Source: Xylocopa sonorina (Eukaryota > Arthropoda > Insecta > Hymenoptera > Apidae). Taken from it: DNA of 64,000 bases. The translations under genes and the position numbers were made by a program. The notes under the pieces are model-generated. The model ran no database searches. It was not told the DNA's origin and saw only the letters and a program-made list of their open reading frames with translations. Below, piece after piece: positions 1 to 11,142 of the stretch (the first letter of the stretch is position 1; each line of letters begins with the position of its first letter). Location: contig NC_135194.1 of NCBI RefSeq assembly GCF_050948175.1, forward strand, positions 6,378,033 to 6,442,032, written 5' to 3'.

Positions 1-1010
1 GCAGACCATGTATTATCGAGATGTCTTTGATACAAAAGAAGATGAGGAGAGTCATAGGAAAAGTTGGAAAGAAAAGAAATCAACTGGAAGATAAGATACT
101 GCAATCGCAAAATGGATAACAGATTACTTCGGAAAAATGTATTTCAAAAATGTCATGTTTCGAAGTTTTCATCAGAATTAGGAAAGGATGCACTAGAAGT
201 AATGTCATGTATAAATGGTGTAAATTGAGATTTTTCTGTACAAACCGAGAAACCCTGGAGATTGATCTGCTTAGAGGAATACAACAAGGAGACTCACTAT
301 CGCCGCTCCTATTTAATTTAATATTAGATTCTATTGTAGGGCACTTTGATGAAACGTCGGAGAGCATTAAAATGAGAGATGAGAATGTCTTCCATTTTGG
401 TGTTCAGTGGCGACCCGGTACTCTTCGCTGGAAATAAAAACCAGATCAAGAGTCAAAATGAAAAACTATCTAGATAGTTAGAAAAATTAAACATGAAACT
501 AGCTGCAGAAAAATGTTTAACGTTCCAGGCCATCAGTAAAAATAAAACATAGTTCCTAAAGAATCTTGAGTTCGAACTGGGTTGGTGGATGGTTCCTTAT
601 GCCGATCCAGAATATATTATGAAATATAATATCTTGGAGCAATCTTAGATCCTTGAAAAGGCTTCTAGTACGCTTCGGTGAAAGAAATCACGGACGCTAT
701 AAGTTGCATAATAAGATTGAAACCTTATCAGCAAGTAAACTTAATAAGTACACACCTTCTACCCGGAAATAATATACATATAATGACTAGTCGGCCACCT
801 CTGGATATTCTAGACCAAATAGACCACAATGTCAAATAGGTAATTACAGAAATTCTACATCTCCATCCGTCAACGATGGATGGAATAATATGTAACCGAT
901 AAGAACCATGGTGATCTAGATATGTATTCAGAAAGTGGCAAATATAGTCAAAATAGCCAAGCTGATGAACACGTCGAAAATGCACAGTTCCAATGACAAA
1001 GCAGTCTAAA
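1..1010 (+). pseudogene. Decayed R2-type non-LTR retrotransposon (reverse transcriptase part)
   Basis: Remnant of the reverse transcriptase of an R2-clade LINE, truncated at the window edge. An open stretch at 150-437 contains the RT core motif GIQQGDSLSPLLFNLILDS. Downstream, with frameshifts, further palm and thumb-like motifs can be read: a piece like NQIKSQNEKL near 445, KLNMKLAAEKC near 490, YLGAILDPWKR near 630, and EILHLHPST near 850, which resembles the segment after the RT in R2 proteins. Many stops and frameshifts show it is dead. R2 elements normally sit in 28S rRNA genes, and no rRNA sequence is visible here. It could instead be a related site-specific LINE clade. The family call rests on motif recall only. 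Confidence 0.7.
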
Positions 1011-2150
1011 ATGCATACAGTGGAAAAAAAGAAACTAGTTAAAAAATACTGTATTAATATGTTTCATCGTTATCTGATTCGGAAGATATAGAAAATAGCA
1101 TAAATGATAGGATAGTTAGGTATAGAAGGGAAAATAAACGGCAAAGAATACTTGATATATGTATAGATAAGGAGAATTTAAATTCAAATTTCAGTTGGAT
1201 GAAATGTTTTCAACGTTGTCATGGTCGAAGAACAATTTCGAACCCAGAATACATGCATTTAACAATCAATATTCTGGAGTGAGTATTTTTCATATTATAG
1301 ACGAGACGAATAATTATTTTTAATTTGCGAACGAAAATACTAAATCTAAAATGTATTCTCGTATTAATTCTTGGAAAGATACATCAACATGTGAGATGTA
1401 TAGATTTTTGGCCATCGTGATGTTAATGTCACGAATGAAGAAATTCTACTCTAAATAATATTTGTCCACTGATCAAATGAAAAATGATTGGATACGACAG
1501 GTACATGGTATTGTTGCAAATGTTAAATTTTAATAATAACGTAAGAAGTAATGATCCATTAGTAAAAATACAACCAATAATTAATGCACTCAAGAACTCT
1601 TTCTCCTAATCATTTTATCCATGCAAACATTTATGCATTGATGAAAATCTTATGTTGTTCAAAAGCCGATGTTATTTTAAACAATTTATTCCATCTGAAA
1701 GAAGTAGATTTGGTATTAAATCATATACACACTGTGATTGCACTATTAACTACGTACTAAATTTTATAATATATATCAGAAAAGATACAGATATTATGCG
1801 TAATTTTACAACCATTGGACAATCGGCAAATGTTTACAAAACGCTTTTACGTTTACATCTTGGGAGAGGTCAAACAGTAATAATAAATAACTGGTACACA
1901 AGTCCACATTTATATAATATACTACATAAATATAAAACAAATGCATTTGGAACAGTGCGGAAAAATAGAAAAGATATGCTCCACATCAAGGGAAATATGA
2001 GAAAAGGAAAATTTTACTATCGATATACAGATAATTTATTAGCATTCAAGTGGCGAGATAAAAAGGATACGTGGATGTTATCGGATGCTCACAAACTTAA
2101 AATGATTGAAGCTGATCGAAGAAATTATCTTACAGGTTAACAGAAGTTAA

Positions 2151-2165
2151 TCCTTTGCACTCGAG
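2151..2165 (+). repeat. Left terminal inverted repeat of inner piggyBac-like element
   Basis: Reads TCCTTTGCACTCGAG directly after TTAA at 2147-2150. It matches the reverse complement of 4399-4413 except at the first base. Confidence 0.9.
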
Positions 2166-2271
2166 CGGCGCCGATTCGGCGCCCGGCCGGTTTCAAGTCG
2201 CAACTCGAGTAGCGCCGATTCGGCGCCTGGCGGATTTGAAGTCGCAACTCGAGTGGCGCTGCTACGACGCT
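2159..2271 (+). repeat. Subterminal tandem repeat, 44-bp unit, about 2.5 copies
   Basis: Units begin at 2159, 2203 and 2247, each starting ACTCGAG. The first two share the GC-rich core GCGCCGATTCGGCGCC and end in AAGTCGCA. The core is itself palindromic. The ACTCGAG heptamer recurs inverted near the right end at 4366-4372 and 4399-4405. Repeated heptamers inside both ends are typical of transposase-binding subterminal sites, so that is the likely role (inference). Confidence 0.8.
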
Positions 2272-2459
2272 ATGGTCTGTTGTAATTCGATCTCATTATT
2301 TACGATGTGCGATAAGATGCCTTTCTCGGAAGTATTTTCGTGGACTCGGGTCCGCTGTCATTGTGACCAAATCTTACATCTTAGTTCATGAGTGTAGCAT
2401 TCGGTTGAAACAGTCTTCACAGCAAATCTAGCAATCTAAAAGCATTTGAGCCCTAAAAA

Positions 2460-4232
2460 ATGGAGGAAGATCGCATCAGCTCGAGTTCGGACGAATTTGA
2501 TTTTGGCGCTTTAGACAATGAGATTACATTGATTTCCGACTCATTACGCCGCGAAACGAATGAATCCAGTGGAGAAGACAGTGATGTCGTAAGAGGTGTG
2601 AGGCGACGAAAAATAAGAATTATAGAGAGCGACAGTGAAGCTGAGAGTGATATTGAAAGTGACGCTGTGGAAGGTGCAAGTAATTCAACATGGGTACTTT
2701 GCGAAGACTACAACGAAGTGCCGCCAAACGTACCATTTATACCTGGTCAAAACATCACAGCAACACGGAAAGCTTCTAACACACAACAACCAATAGATTT
2801 TTTTAAACTGTTTTTCACCAATGACCTTGTGAAAGAAATTATTCAGGAAACCAATTTATATGCAAAGAGAAGACTGGAAGGAAAGACACTATCTGCAAAT
2901 TCAATTTGGCGAAGCTGGCGGGATGTGACCCTCGAAGAGTTCTGGGCATTTCTTGCTGTCATCATCAACATGGGGACAATGCCGTTGGCCAATTTGCAAG
3001 AATATTGGTCGAAGAATGCCGTTAGTTATATTCCTTTTTATGCGGATACATTCACCAGAGATAGATTCAGCCAAATCTTCTGGATGCTTCATCTAACATC
3101 CATCGCAACAAGCAACACCAATCCACGAACGCGCCTACAACGCGTAAGTTGTTTTCTGGAATATGTCAACTCTAAGTTTTTGGACTATTTCATCCCGGGC
3201 GAACACATATGTGTGGACGAATCAACGGTAACATTCAAGGGTCGAATTTCATTCATAACATATAATCCGAAAAAGCCGACAAAATGGGGTATCAGAGTTT
3301 ATACTCTAGCTGACTCAAAAACTGGCTACATTTGTTGCATTTTGCCGTATTATGGATCACTCGCCACAGAGCTCTTGGTCAGACCCGATTTACCAGTATC
3401 AACACGAATCCCGCTTCACTTATACCAAATGTTGTTGGAGAAAATTCCAGGTGCTCAGGGGCACCATATGTACACAGACCGCTACTACACTAGTTATATC
3501 TTAGCTCAAGAATTATCCAAACTGAATTGCCATCTTACCGGAACAATTTTGACAAACAGGAAAGAATTGCCCAAAGAAATAAAAAAGCCTAATTTTTCGA
3601 AAAAACTCACGGTCGCGTATCGACGGGGCAAGACGTTAGTTTTAGGGTGGAAAGACAAGAGGGTTGTCACCTGTTTAACTACGAGGGGTGACACAGGGAT
3701 GACGACGGTTAGAAGAATTACTCGAGGTGGTGTCGATATCATGGTCAAGAAACCCAATGTGGTACTGAATTATATAAAATATATGGGTGGTGTTGATCTG
3801 GCGGACCAATATGCGTCAACATATTGTTTTTTGCGAAAATCGCTCAAATGGTGGCGTAAGCTTTTTTTTTGGGGCATGGAAATTTCCCTCATCAATTCGT
3901 ACATTTTGTACAAACAAGAAAAGATCAAGAAAGGGGAAAAGCCGCTGAGCCATCTGCGGTATGTCAAAACACTCGTGGAACAATTGAGAGGACCGCATCG
4001 CCAGCAACGACAGCAAGCATCTACGTCACATTCGGATGAAATCCGACTTAACGGGAAGCTCCACATAATGCTAAAAGGGCCAAAAAGAGACTGCAAAGTT
4101 TGTTCTGACCGTAGCACGCCTGGAGGTAGGCGAGAAGTCACGTATTACTGCGATACGTGTCCTGAGAAACCTAGGATGCACCTAGGACACTGTTTTATAA
4201 AATATCACACCAAAACTAATTACAGAGTGTAA
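2460..4232 (+). CDS. piggyBac-like transposase, full length (590 aa)
   Basis: Predicted cut-and-paste DDE transposase acting on the flanking terminal repeats at TTAA sites. The N-terminus (residues 1-75) is acidic and Ser/Glu-rich, as usual in the family, with a basic RRRKIR patch near 48. The catalytic core carries all three expected aspartates: D253 in ICVDESTVTFKGR, D340 in YTDRYYTS, and D446 in MGGVDLADQ. The C-terminus (545-583) is a Cys/His cross-brace zinc finger: C545, C548, C564, C567, H574 or H577, C578, H583. The length of 590 aa is normal for the family. No stop or frameshift is present. The start at 2460 is the first ATG of the open frame, preceded by an A-rich context. The polyadenylation signal is at 4238-4243. 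Whether it is expressed cannot be judged from sequence. Confidence 0.92.
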   Translation: MEEDRISSSSDEFDFGALDNEITLISDSLRRETNESSGEDSDVVRGVRRRKIRIIESDSEAESDIESDAVEGASNSTWVLCEDYNEVPPNVPFIPGQNITATRKASNTQQPIDFFKLFFTNDLVKEIIQETNLYAKRRLEGKTLSANSIWRSWRDVTLEEFWAFLAVIINMGTMPLANLQEYWSKNAVSYIPFYADTFTRDRFSQIFWMLHLTSIATSNTNPRTRLQRVSCFLEYVNSKFLDYFIPGEHICVDESTVTFKGRISFITYNPKKPTKWGIRVYTLADSKTGYICCILPYYGSLATELLVRPDLPVSTRIPLHLYQMLLEKIPGAQGHHMYTDRYYTSYILAQELSKLNCHLTGTILTNRKELPKEIKKPNFSKKLTVAYRRGKTLVLGWKDKRVVTCLTTRGDTGMTTVRRITRGGVDIMVKKPNVVLNYIKYMGGVDLADQYASTYCFLRKSLKWWRKLFFWGMEISLINSYILYKQEKIKKGEKPLSHLRYVKTLVEQLRGPHRQQRQQASTSHSDEIRLNGKLHIMLKGPKRDCKVCSDRSTPGGRREVTYYCDTCPEKPRMHLGHCFIKYHTKTNYRV

Positions 4233-4398
4233 TATGTAATAAAGTTTGTTGTTTTCAACATATAAATGTATAAACTGGTGAAATTTTATTATTTGTATAC
4301 GTTTGTATATTTATAAATGTTTTTAAAGTATTTGTAAAGTGTTCCCCGAATTTGGTCGAAACCGTCTCGAGTTGCTGATTAGCGCAAGCGAAAAAGGT

Positions 4399-4413
4399 CT
4401 CGAGTGCAAAGGG
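4399..4413 (-). repeat. Right terminal inverted repeat of inner piggyBac-like element
   Basis: On the minus strand reads CCCTTTGCACTCGAG, adjoining TTAA at 4414-4417. It pairs with 2151-2165. Confidence 0.9.
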
Positions 4414-5136
4414 TTAAAACCAGAATGTGTTGCAGATTACATCAAGATAGGTTCTGTGGACCGCGTTGATATGGTTCCAAGCTCATTTAATGTATTCAGA
4501 ATATGTCTGAAATATATAATAAACGACTATATAAAATGTTTTTTCCCCATTTATTAGACATCTCATTATACAACTCTTATGTTCTATATCGAAGTGTTAA
4601 TGGTAAACTAAAATACAACGACTTCCACTTGTCATTAATAAAACAAATTCTGCAAAAATATCCACAAAATAAAAAACCAGCGGGTGATGGGAAAAGAAAC
4701 ATAAAAAACTTACCATTTCGTCAAACGGGTAGACATTTCCCTATGAAAATTTTAAATGCAACAGGAAACTTGACAAGAAAATGTGTTGTCTGCACGAAAC
4801 ACCAAAAAGGGAGGGATACACCATATGAAAATAAAAAATGTGACATTGAATTATGTGTAGATACCTGTTTTGAAATTTACCATACGCAAATTAACTATTA
4901 ATTTTCTTATTGTTCTTTTTTATAATATATGTATTCGAAATCTATAATTACTATTATACTTAAGTAATAGTTATATAATCCTTCCTATTATTTGTTCTAT
5001 TTTTCAATTTTGTATATCCAAATACATTACAATTATCAAATTATGGCATTTTAAACCTTTGATACTGGTAAATAAACAGTGCATATTGAAAATAAAAATG
5101 TTTTCATTCGATTTGGAATTGACAAAATAATAGTAA

Positions 5137-5674
5137 TTGGATTGTATACTATATAATGCATTAGAATATCGTCGACGAGATCTATACTGCGGAAAAAAGT
5201 ATTTAGTCCCCAGCGATCGCATCTGCGTGCCATATACCGCTCACGCTAAGCGCTTCAACTTGGAACAAAAGTCAAAAGGTTAAAAGACATGATAATATTT
5301 GAAAATTAATAATAGATAATTTGCAGGGGTGCTGGGCAATATTTGAAGACCCAACGGTGAACGTAATAGAAGAGATTAAAAATCCCGATATACAGTATAC
5401 AGAAACAACGGAATTACTCAGAATTAAAGTTAATAGACTATCGGCATGTCCAAGAATATTAAAGAAAACTGGAAGCGCCTAGTGCTCAAATAAAAGGACC
5501 TATCAACGGACTCACTAATAGCCTTCCAATCGTCGATTGAAATGGCAAATGAATTTATTGACTATGACTACACAAGGTAGTTGTTATACTTATTTGTTTA
5601 TTTATTCATTGGATTTTAGGCCTGACGAAATTAACAGTGGATCAATTTTAATGAACGAAAAACATGCTGAATAA
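5137..5674 (+). pseudogene. Unrecognised gene fragment with two small introns, broken
   Basis: Not recognised. Three coding-like segments can be joined in phase across introns with canonical ends. Segment 1 (5137-5278, open) contains YRRRDLYCGKKYLVPSDR and CVPYTAHAKRF. An intron of 48 nt (5279-5326, GTTAAA...TTTGCAG) follows. Segment 2 starts at 5327 with CWAIFEDPTVNVIEE and runs to an in-frame TAG at 5480-5482; other frames then stay open up to a donor at 5576/5577. A second intron of 43 nt (5577-5619) leads to a segment reading PDEINSGSILMNEKHAE before TAA at 5672-5674. The stop and apparent frameshifts in segment 2 suggest a decayed gene copy or a host-gene-derived fragment. Composition is less AT-rich than the flanks. 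Identity of the parent gene is unknown. Confidence 0.4.
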
Positions 5675-8600
5675 TTTTGATGAAGCAATTGAACTTTTCA
5701 AAGCAAAACTCCATATCTTTCAGATGTCTGATATTTTTAAGGAAGTGTCATTTTTGGACTTTTTCTTAAACAAGGGTCCATTTTTTACCTGGGTGTATTA
5801 TTGCGGGTGTTAAGGACACGGAAAGTCTAAATGTACGCAAAGGTGAGGTCTTGAGAGTAAATAGTATAAAAAATATGGCGCTTGTAGTTCTTTCGGTCCT
5901 TAAAATTTCAGCTTTCTCTCCTTTGTGGTGCTAGTGGATTTTTCGATTTGATTTATACCTTTTTGTCGCCACAAATTTCAGAGCTCAAGTGTCTCTTTAA
6001 GGTTATTATTTATAAAAGGTGGTTGTTAGAGACGCGTGAAATTTCTCACGTGCGTCACTCAAGGGTAAACTCGATATCTAAAAGTGATCATTGGTTTAGG
6101 GGTGGCCAGCTGGTTGTCACGTTTAACTAATAACGGGAATCGGCTATTTCCCTCCCCATTACGTCGTAGTTTGATTTGGTCGTAGATGGATTAGTTAGGA
6201 TATGTAATGTTTTTCAGTTTAGAGAACTCAGTTTAGAGAGTTAAGATCAGAACTGTCTTGAAGCTTCAGCAGCCATCAAGTGCAGACTAAATATTGTAGT
6301 TGTTGGAAATCAGAAAATAATTTTATTCTTCCAAACAGAAAATTGGTCCTTCCATTTATCATACTGATAACGACAAGTTAGAGTCAACATACATAATATA
6401 CAGTTATTTGTTGAATTAAATTTTGTTGTTATACCTTTATCACATTCTTAATTTACTTTTGCCAAGGGAAAATCTCATCAAGTTGTACTAAGACGATTGA
6501 TTGCCTTCGGATTGTATAACGACTATGATTTTATAAACTGAACAGACTTGATTAGATTGATTGTCTGGAGGTCAGAAATCAGTCAGGACATGAATAGATC
6601 CTGTCAGAGGCACACATGAAATGGCGGATAATCGCGAAATTTAAACGCTTGCTGTTTTCATACTCAGACATAGAAATAAGTTTTGTCAGCTAGTAGAAAA
6701 CTAAAAAGACTAAATAGTGACCTATTATAAAATTCTGCAAAAAGAAGAGAGGTCGATTTATTTTATTAATTTTTTCAGTCTTTTAGTACCTGCAGGCATA
6801 ATATAGGAACGTCTTGGGCGTCTTCCATCTCGTTTCGATACGGAATCGGGGACGTACGGAGCATTTCCCGCGATCAAAAATTTAAGTCTTTCTTCCCCCT
6901 CAAGTTACGTTAGTCGTAGAAAAATGAAACTTGATGTATGTTTCGTATACTTACTTAGAAGTGTACAAGTTATCCTGAAGTTGAGGTGGTCTGAAATAAT
7001 GACGTATGCCGGTTCCGTGCCACCGCTAAGCGGTGGATGGTGGGCTTAGAAAAAAAATGCCCGCAAGGTTGGTGCATGAATTTCAAAATTAACAATATGC
7101 CAAAGACACAGTCGTTAGGCTAAAATAATCAAACTGACAAAGAAGCTGCCAACTGAAAATAATTTTAACTCGTCTCGGTCCTTTACATCGAACTAAGCGA
7201 GTTCTACTATACTTTTGTATAATAGGACGCAAGGTGGGTTTTATGTGTAGAGAACCTGGAGTGATAACTTCGCGTGGTATTCTTTGAACGCACACCAAGT
7301 TTGCCTCCCAAAAGCGTCCCCACTCCTAATTTTCTCAACTCTGCAGGGAGATTTTGTAGCGGTGGCGCTAGAAAGTAAGCTCGCGTTTAGTTAATTTTGT
7401 TGTTATTGTTACTACACAAGAAGGTTCATCCTCAAAAGTCTACTGACTCTTCTTTCGAGGATCAGTACAAAATTTAGCAGATATTTCAACACGTGTGATT
7501 ATTCGACCAATAGAAGCTGGAGTTTGAACGAACCTTCCACTCGGACCAACTAGACCCGTATTTTTTCCAGGAGACTTCTTTTCATTCCTGAATGACACTT
7601 ATTTCCTAAACTTATTTGTTAAGAGGTTATCATAGCTTAAAGTTTTCTGAACTATTTTAGTCTGTCGGCAAATGTTCTGAAGTGTTCACGTTATACTCCA
7701 ATACAACATCTGTAAACGTGAACTGGCTACTAATATTAATTAGTGCAAGATTACATGAGTAAGTATTCCTTACCCATCTATAATCATTTCGCAACTCAGT
7801 GTATCAAAATCATATTATTTATAAATAAGGAAATAGTTGTTACGTATGTTGATTCTGCTTATCAAATGCAATCAAAATAGTACTAAGACTGCAATGTTGT
7901 ATTATAAAATGTATCTCAGTTGACGACAATTTTGCATTACTATTTTTAAAAATTGGAATTAATGCCAATACAACTTCTTCTAGAAGCCAAAATAAGATGT
8001 TAAAGATGAAAATAATGTGACACCAGTGTTGGCGAACATCGAATTCTAGTTACAGAATGTGGCATTTCCAAATTTACTCAAAAATTAATATCGAAACGAA
8101 GTCTTAAATTTATAACGAACATACAATAAGAAGCGTGATAGATCAATCTTAACATTAAAATCAGTATGGTCTCATCATTGAATTGCAATACAATACAATA
8201 TTAATTTTTTACTGTATTTTTAAGAAATAAACTTCGATGTTAATCAAGAAGCATAGATGATATTTATTTATTCACGAATTCACATCTTTCTCAAAAGAGC
8301 TATCGACTATCTGCACGGATATACCAATCAACGCCTTTTTCTTATTCCTAGCTAACACGATTTAAACTCGTGTACGATTTAAACTAGTAGCGCTATCGTC
8401 ACGTGAATTAACCTCTCACTGGGTCCAATTGTTGTAAAGATAATCGGACAATACAAATTCAAAACTCTCTTGTGCTCTTTCATAATAAATAATTTCTTTC
8501 GCTTTTGTTATTTCTTAAGCTGTGCCTACCTCGTAACATGAAAGTTCATTGTGTAGGTAAAAATAAAACTAAACCGCTCATCAAAGGGATATTTTCTTCT

Positions 8601-8929
8601 CTCCCACGTAACCATCCTATCGTTGGCTCATCATCCACTCAACCAGCCTCTACTCACTATTTAACAAAGCCGTATCGATGTAAATTATATTGCAGTTTGT
8701 AAAAACAGGAACATGAAGCTTGTTTTCGTTTGAGGTACATTTTACAAACATCCTTGCAATCTCAGTACCAATTTGATTAACAAAATAAGCATATCAACTG
8801 TTTCATTATTCACAAACATTAAACACTATTTTTTCTTGGCTATTCTTCCAAAAGGCAAATCCAAAAAATTAACATTTCAGGAAACTTTGAAGGAAACAAA
8901 TATTTTAAAGACTATTAAAAAGAATTAGC
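5675..8929. other. AT-rich intergenic stretch, no gene seen
   Basis: No supportable coding region. A perfect 8-bp-arm palindrome sits at 7021-7037. A mildly GC-richer patch at 5990-6180 and one at 6810-6860 have no recognisable content. Short open frames here lack homology-like features. Confidence 0.5.
7021..7037. repeat. Perfect short palindrome
   Basis: CCACCGCT, one spacer base, then AGCGGTGG: eight perfectly paired bases with a single-base centre in otherwise AT-rich DNA. It is too tight to form an RNA hairpin loop, so it could be a dimeric protein site or chance. Confidence 0.6.
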
Positions 8930-9680
8930 ACATTTCTAGTACTGAATTACGAGAAAACATACAGCCAATGTCAACAAAAGTTGTCAGTGTTGATATAGTT
9001 CAACGCGTATTACCTTAAGAGCGGAGAGGGTCGGTGAATACCATAAATCAGTGCAGTAATTAGAAAGAAAAGATTACAATTCGCCAACAACTATATTTCA
9101 AAGATAGAATTATAAACGAAAATATATAAAAACAAAAATTTGCGCTTTTCATATCCTTCATAAAAAATATTTACGGAGAAATCAAATAGTATGTATTGAA
9201 AAAAGAACTTAATACTTACCTACAATCAAGCACGGAGGGAATATCATTCATTAATGACGTGGGAAAGCATGTCGGTGCTTGAGTATCATTTTATACATCA
9301 GTAATTATATTTAAATATTATAAACGCACATTTATTGCTAAGTGACAAAAAATAAGAAATAACTTCATACTTTAATAAGACAGTGATACAAAGCATAGTG
9401 CTCGCGTTGTCAAAAAATGGATCCAGTATAATATCTCGGTATTACCTTCGAACGCCATCACAGTCGCCAAATATCAATCCATTAGAAAATTAATGGACAG
9501 AAATTAAAAAACGATATTAGAGAAAAGCCACCTAAAAGTTGAGATCCATTAAAACAGCGATTTAAAGAAAAACGGCGAGCAATATCCCTAGATTTTATAG
9601 AAAAAATTGATAAAACTAATGTCTGGAAGATTTGAAACTATAATCAGATCCCAGATATACTACCAAATATTGAATTAATC
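8930..9680 (+). pseudogene. Decayed Tc1-like (Tc1/mariner) transposase
   Basis: Motifs of a Tc1-type DD34E transposase can be read in several frames. RKKRLQFANNYI is near 9065. A degraded TIKHGG-like piece at about 9220-9245 corresponds to the family's VKHGGG motif. A piece resembling FNKTVIQS, then HSARVVKKW, at about 9375-9420 corresponds to the QQDNDPKHT region. At about 9465-9490 comes PSQSPNINPLEN, equivalent to the diagnostic SPDLNPIENLW. Frameshifts and stops are numerous and no start or terminal repeats could be assigned, so the copy is dead. Boundaries are approximate. Confidence 0.65.
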
Positions 9681-11142
9681 GTTTTAATATAATTATAATA
9701 AAAATATTTGCTTCGACAGAAACCTTTACCATTACGAAACCAGCTTCGTACTTCACTGTTGGATACATGTTACTTTTTTATCCTCGACTAAATTTATTAT
9801 GAATTATACCTTTGTATCTATATTTGCATATAATAGTAACAGCAGCAGCATTTTTACGGGTATCTCACAAACTAAGACCGAGTGGTTATATGTATAGGAA
9901 AACACTGTTCAAAACGTTAAATTTTATGTCATTAAAAAATTATCGAAATCATTGATGTGGTGTTACTCCTATATACAGAGTTACCGTTTTAACAAATAAA
10001 CAATAATATGGAAATGAAACAGGAAAATGGTTTAAATAAAGACATATAAACTTACCAATCGGCGCTCCCAGGTAGACTGTTCAGTAGATAGCGAGTACTA
10101 TGTCTCGCACAACCAGATGTATGAAAAGCGTATGACTCTTTTGCCTTCGCATCTAAACATCGAATAAATATTCACGACTTCGCTATTTGAATGGCATGAA
10201 ATTCAATTAATGTTTGTTTGACAAGAAAAAATAAGTGGCAGTTCTAACGGGCTCCGCAGATATAACATATCGATGACACATTCATACACTTCACATACAC
10301 ACGACTTATAAAACGTATATCATACATGATATTACTTGCATATTGATCAATTGATTGAATGAAAAGCTTACCAAATTTCAATTGAACGTAATATATACAC
10401 AAATTTCATTCTATAATGAAAACTGACGTAAATAATACCTGTATTGAAACGATATGGCGACCAAAATGAATACTTTAACGGTTTAATCGATTGAAAAAAA
10501 TGATTCTCACGAGAACCAGAATTCCTGATAGAAACAAATATAAAATACATTAAAACAAACTAATACATAAAGAGGTTTCGTTCTCGTTTCAGCTTGCTAA
10601 TCGATATGTTATACGTTAAGTAAATCTCGTAATTACTCACCAAATTTAAAACCTTTTCGTAACACTAGTCCATCGCACGTACCATGACGGTCGCCATATT
10701 GAAATGTAATTTCGTCACCTTATGAAAACCGAGAAGCGACCTCTTAAGAAATGTTAGAGTACTTAATTGTTATATACCAATATCATTCGTTAATTATTAA
10801 AATTAAAACTAAAAATTTCTTATTAAATATACAATCTTTAATTCTCAATGAATATTTGGCAAAATTAATACAAATAGACAAAAAAACATATACAACTAAA
10901 ATAATCTTCTGTATATTTGATCTGAATATTACGAAAATTATAACTCGTAATATTTCTATATAACAGTATGGTACCCGTATTATTAATAATTACTATTACT
11001 TAGTAAAATAAATACAACTCTCGTATTAACATTGTTAGAAAAATGGTCAAGTTTGTGTATCTATATTCCTGTTTAACCTTTGCTCAAATAAAGTGATGAA
11101 ATTTCCCGCGTTTTATAATGAAGTTTAAAGTAGTTTAAAAAG
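9681..11142. other. AT-rich region upstream of RFC2
   Basis: No coding region supported. The last part should contain the RFC2 promoter. A GCCATATTG motif (10694-10702), the kind seen as a YY1/Pho-like site near housekeeping promoters, lies about 440 bp upstream of the start codon. Three good minus-strand splice-donor motifs (about 10054, 10368 and 10637) could belong to a divergent transcript but no matching coding exon was recognised. Confidence 0.4.

Larger units (their letters stand above)
2151..4413 (+). mobile_element. Inner piggyBac-like transposon, apparently intact, with TTAA target duplication
   Basis: A 2263-bp element bounded by 15-bp terminal inverted repeats with one mismatch (TCCTTTGCACTCGAG at 2151-2165; complement CCCTTTGCACTCGAG at 4399-4413). 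It is flanked on both sides by TTAA (2147-2150 and 4414-4417), the target duplication diagnostic of piggyBac. It carries one uninterrupted 590-codon transposase and an AATAAA at 4238-4243. Base composition is clearly less AT-rich than the surroundings. Intact ends, intact ORF and exact TTAA pair suggest recent insertion, possibly an autonomous copy. The insertion interrupts the open second part of the older piggyBac transposase. Confidence 0.9.
1045..4901 (+). pseudogene. Older piggyBac-like transposase, dead and split by a second piggyBac insertion
   Basis: A piggyBac-family (DDE_Tnp_1_7 type) transposase in two blocks, 1045-2146 and 4418-4901, separated by the inner element. The first block has stops and frameshifts before 1650. 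It then reads openly through the first catalytic region (CIDENLMLFKSR, then FKQFIPSERSRFGIK) and the motif NAFGTVRKNRKDM. The second block resumes with KPECVADYIKIGSVDRVDM, which carries the third catalytic aspartate, and ends with a cysteine-rich tail (CVVCTKH ... CVDTCFEIYH). The residue before NWYTSP, normally the second catalytic Asp, reads Asn. No terminal repeats could be paired for this copy. It was already decaying when the inner element landed, or decayed since. Confidence 0.75.

Noticed and set aside
9214..9220. Minus-strand donor-like ACTTACC
   Set aside because: Falls within the decayed Tc1-like transposase and is explained by that sequence.
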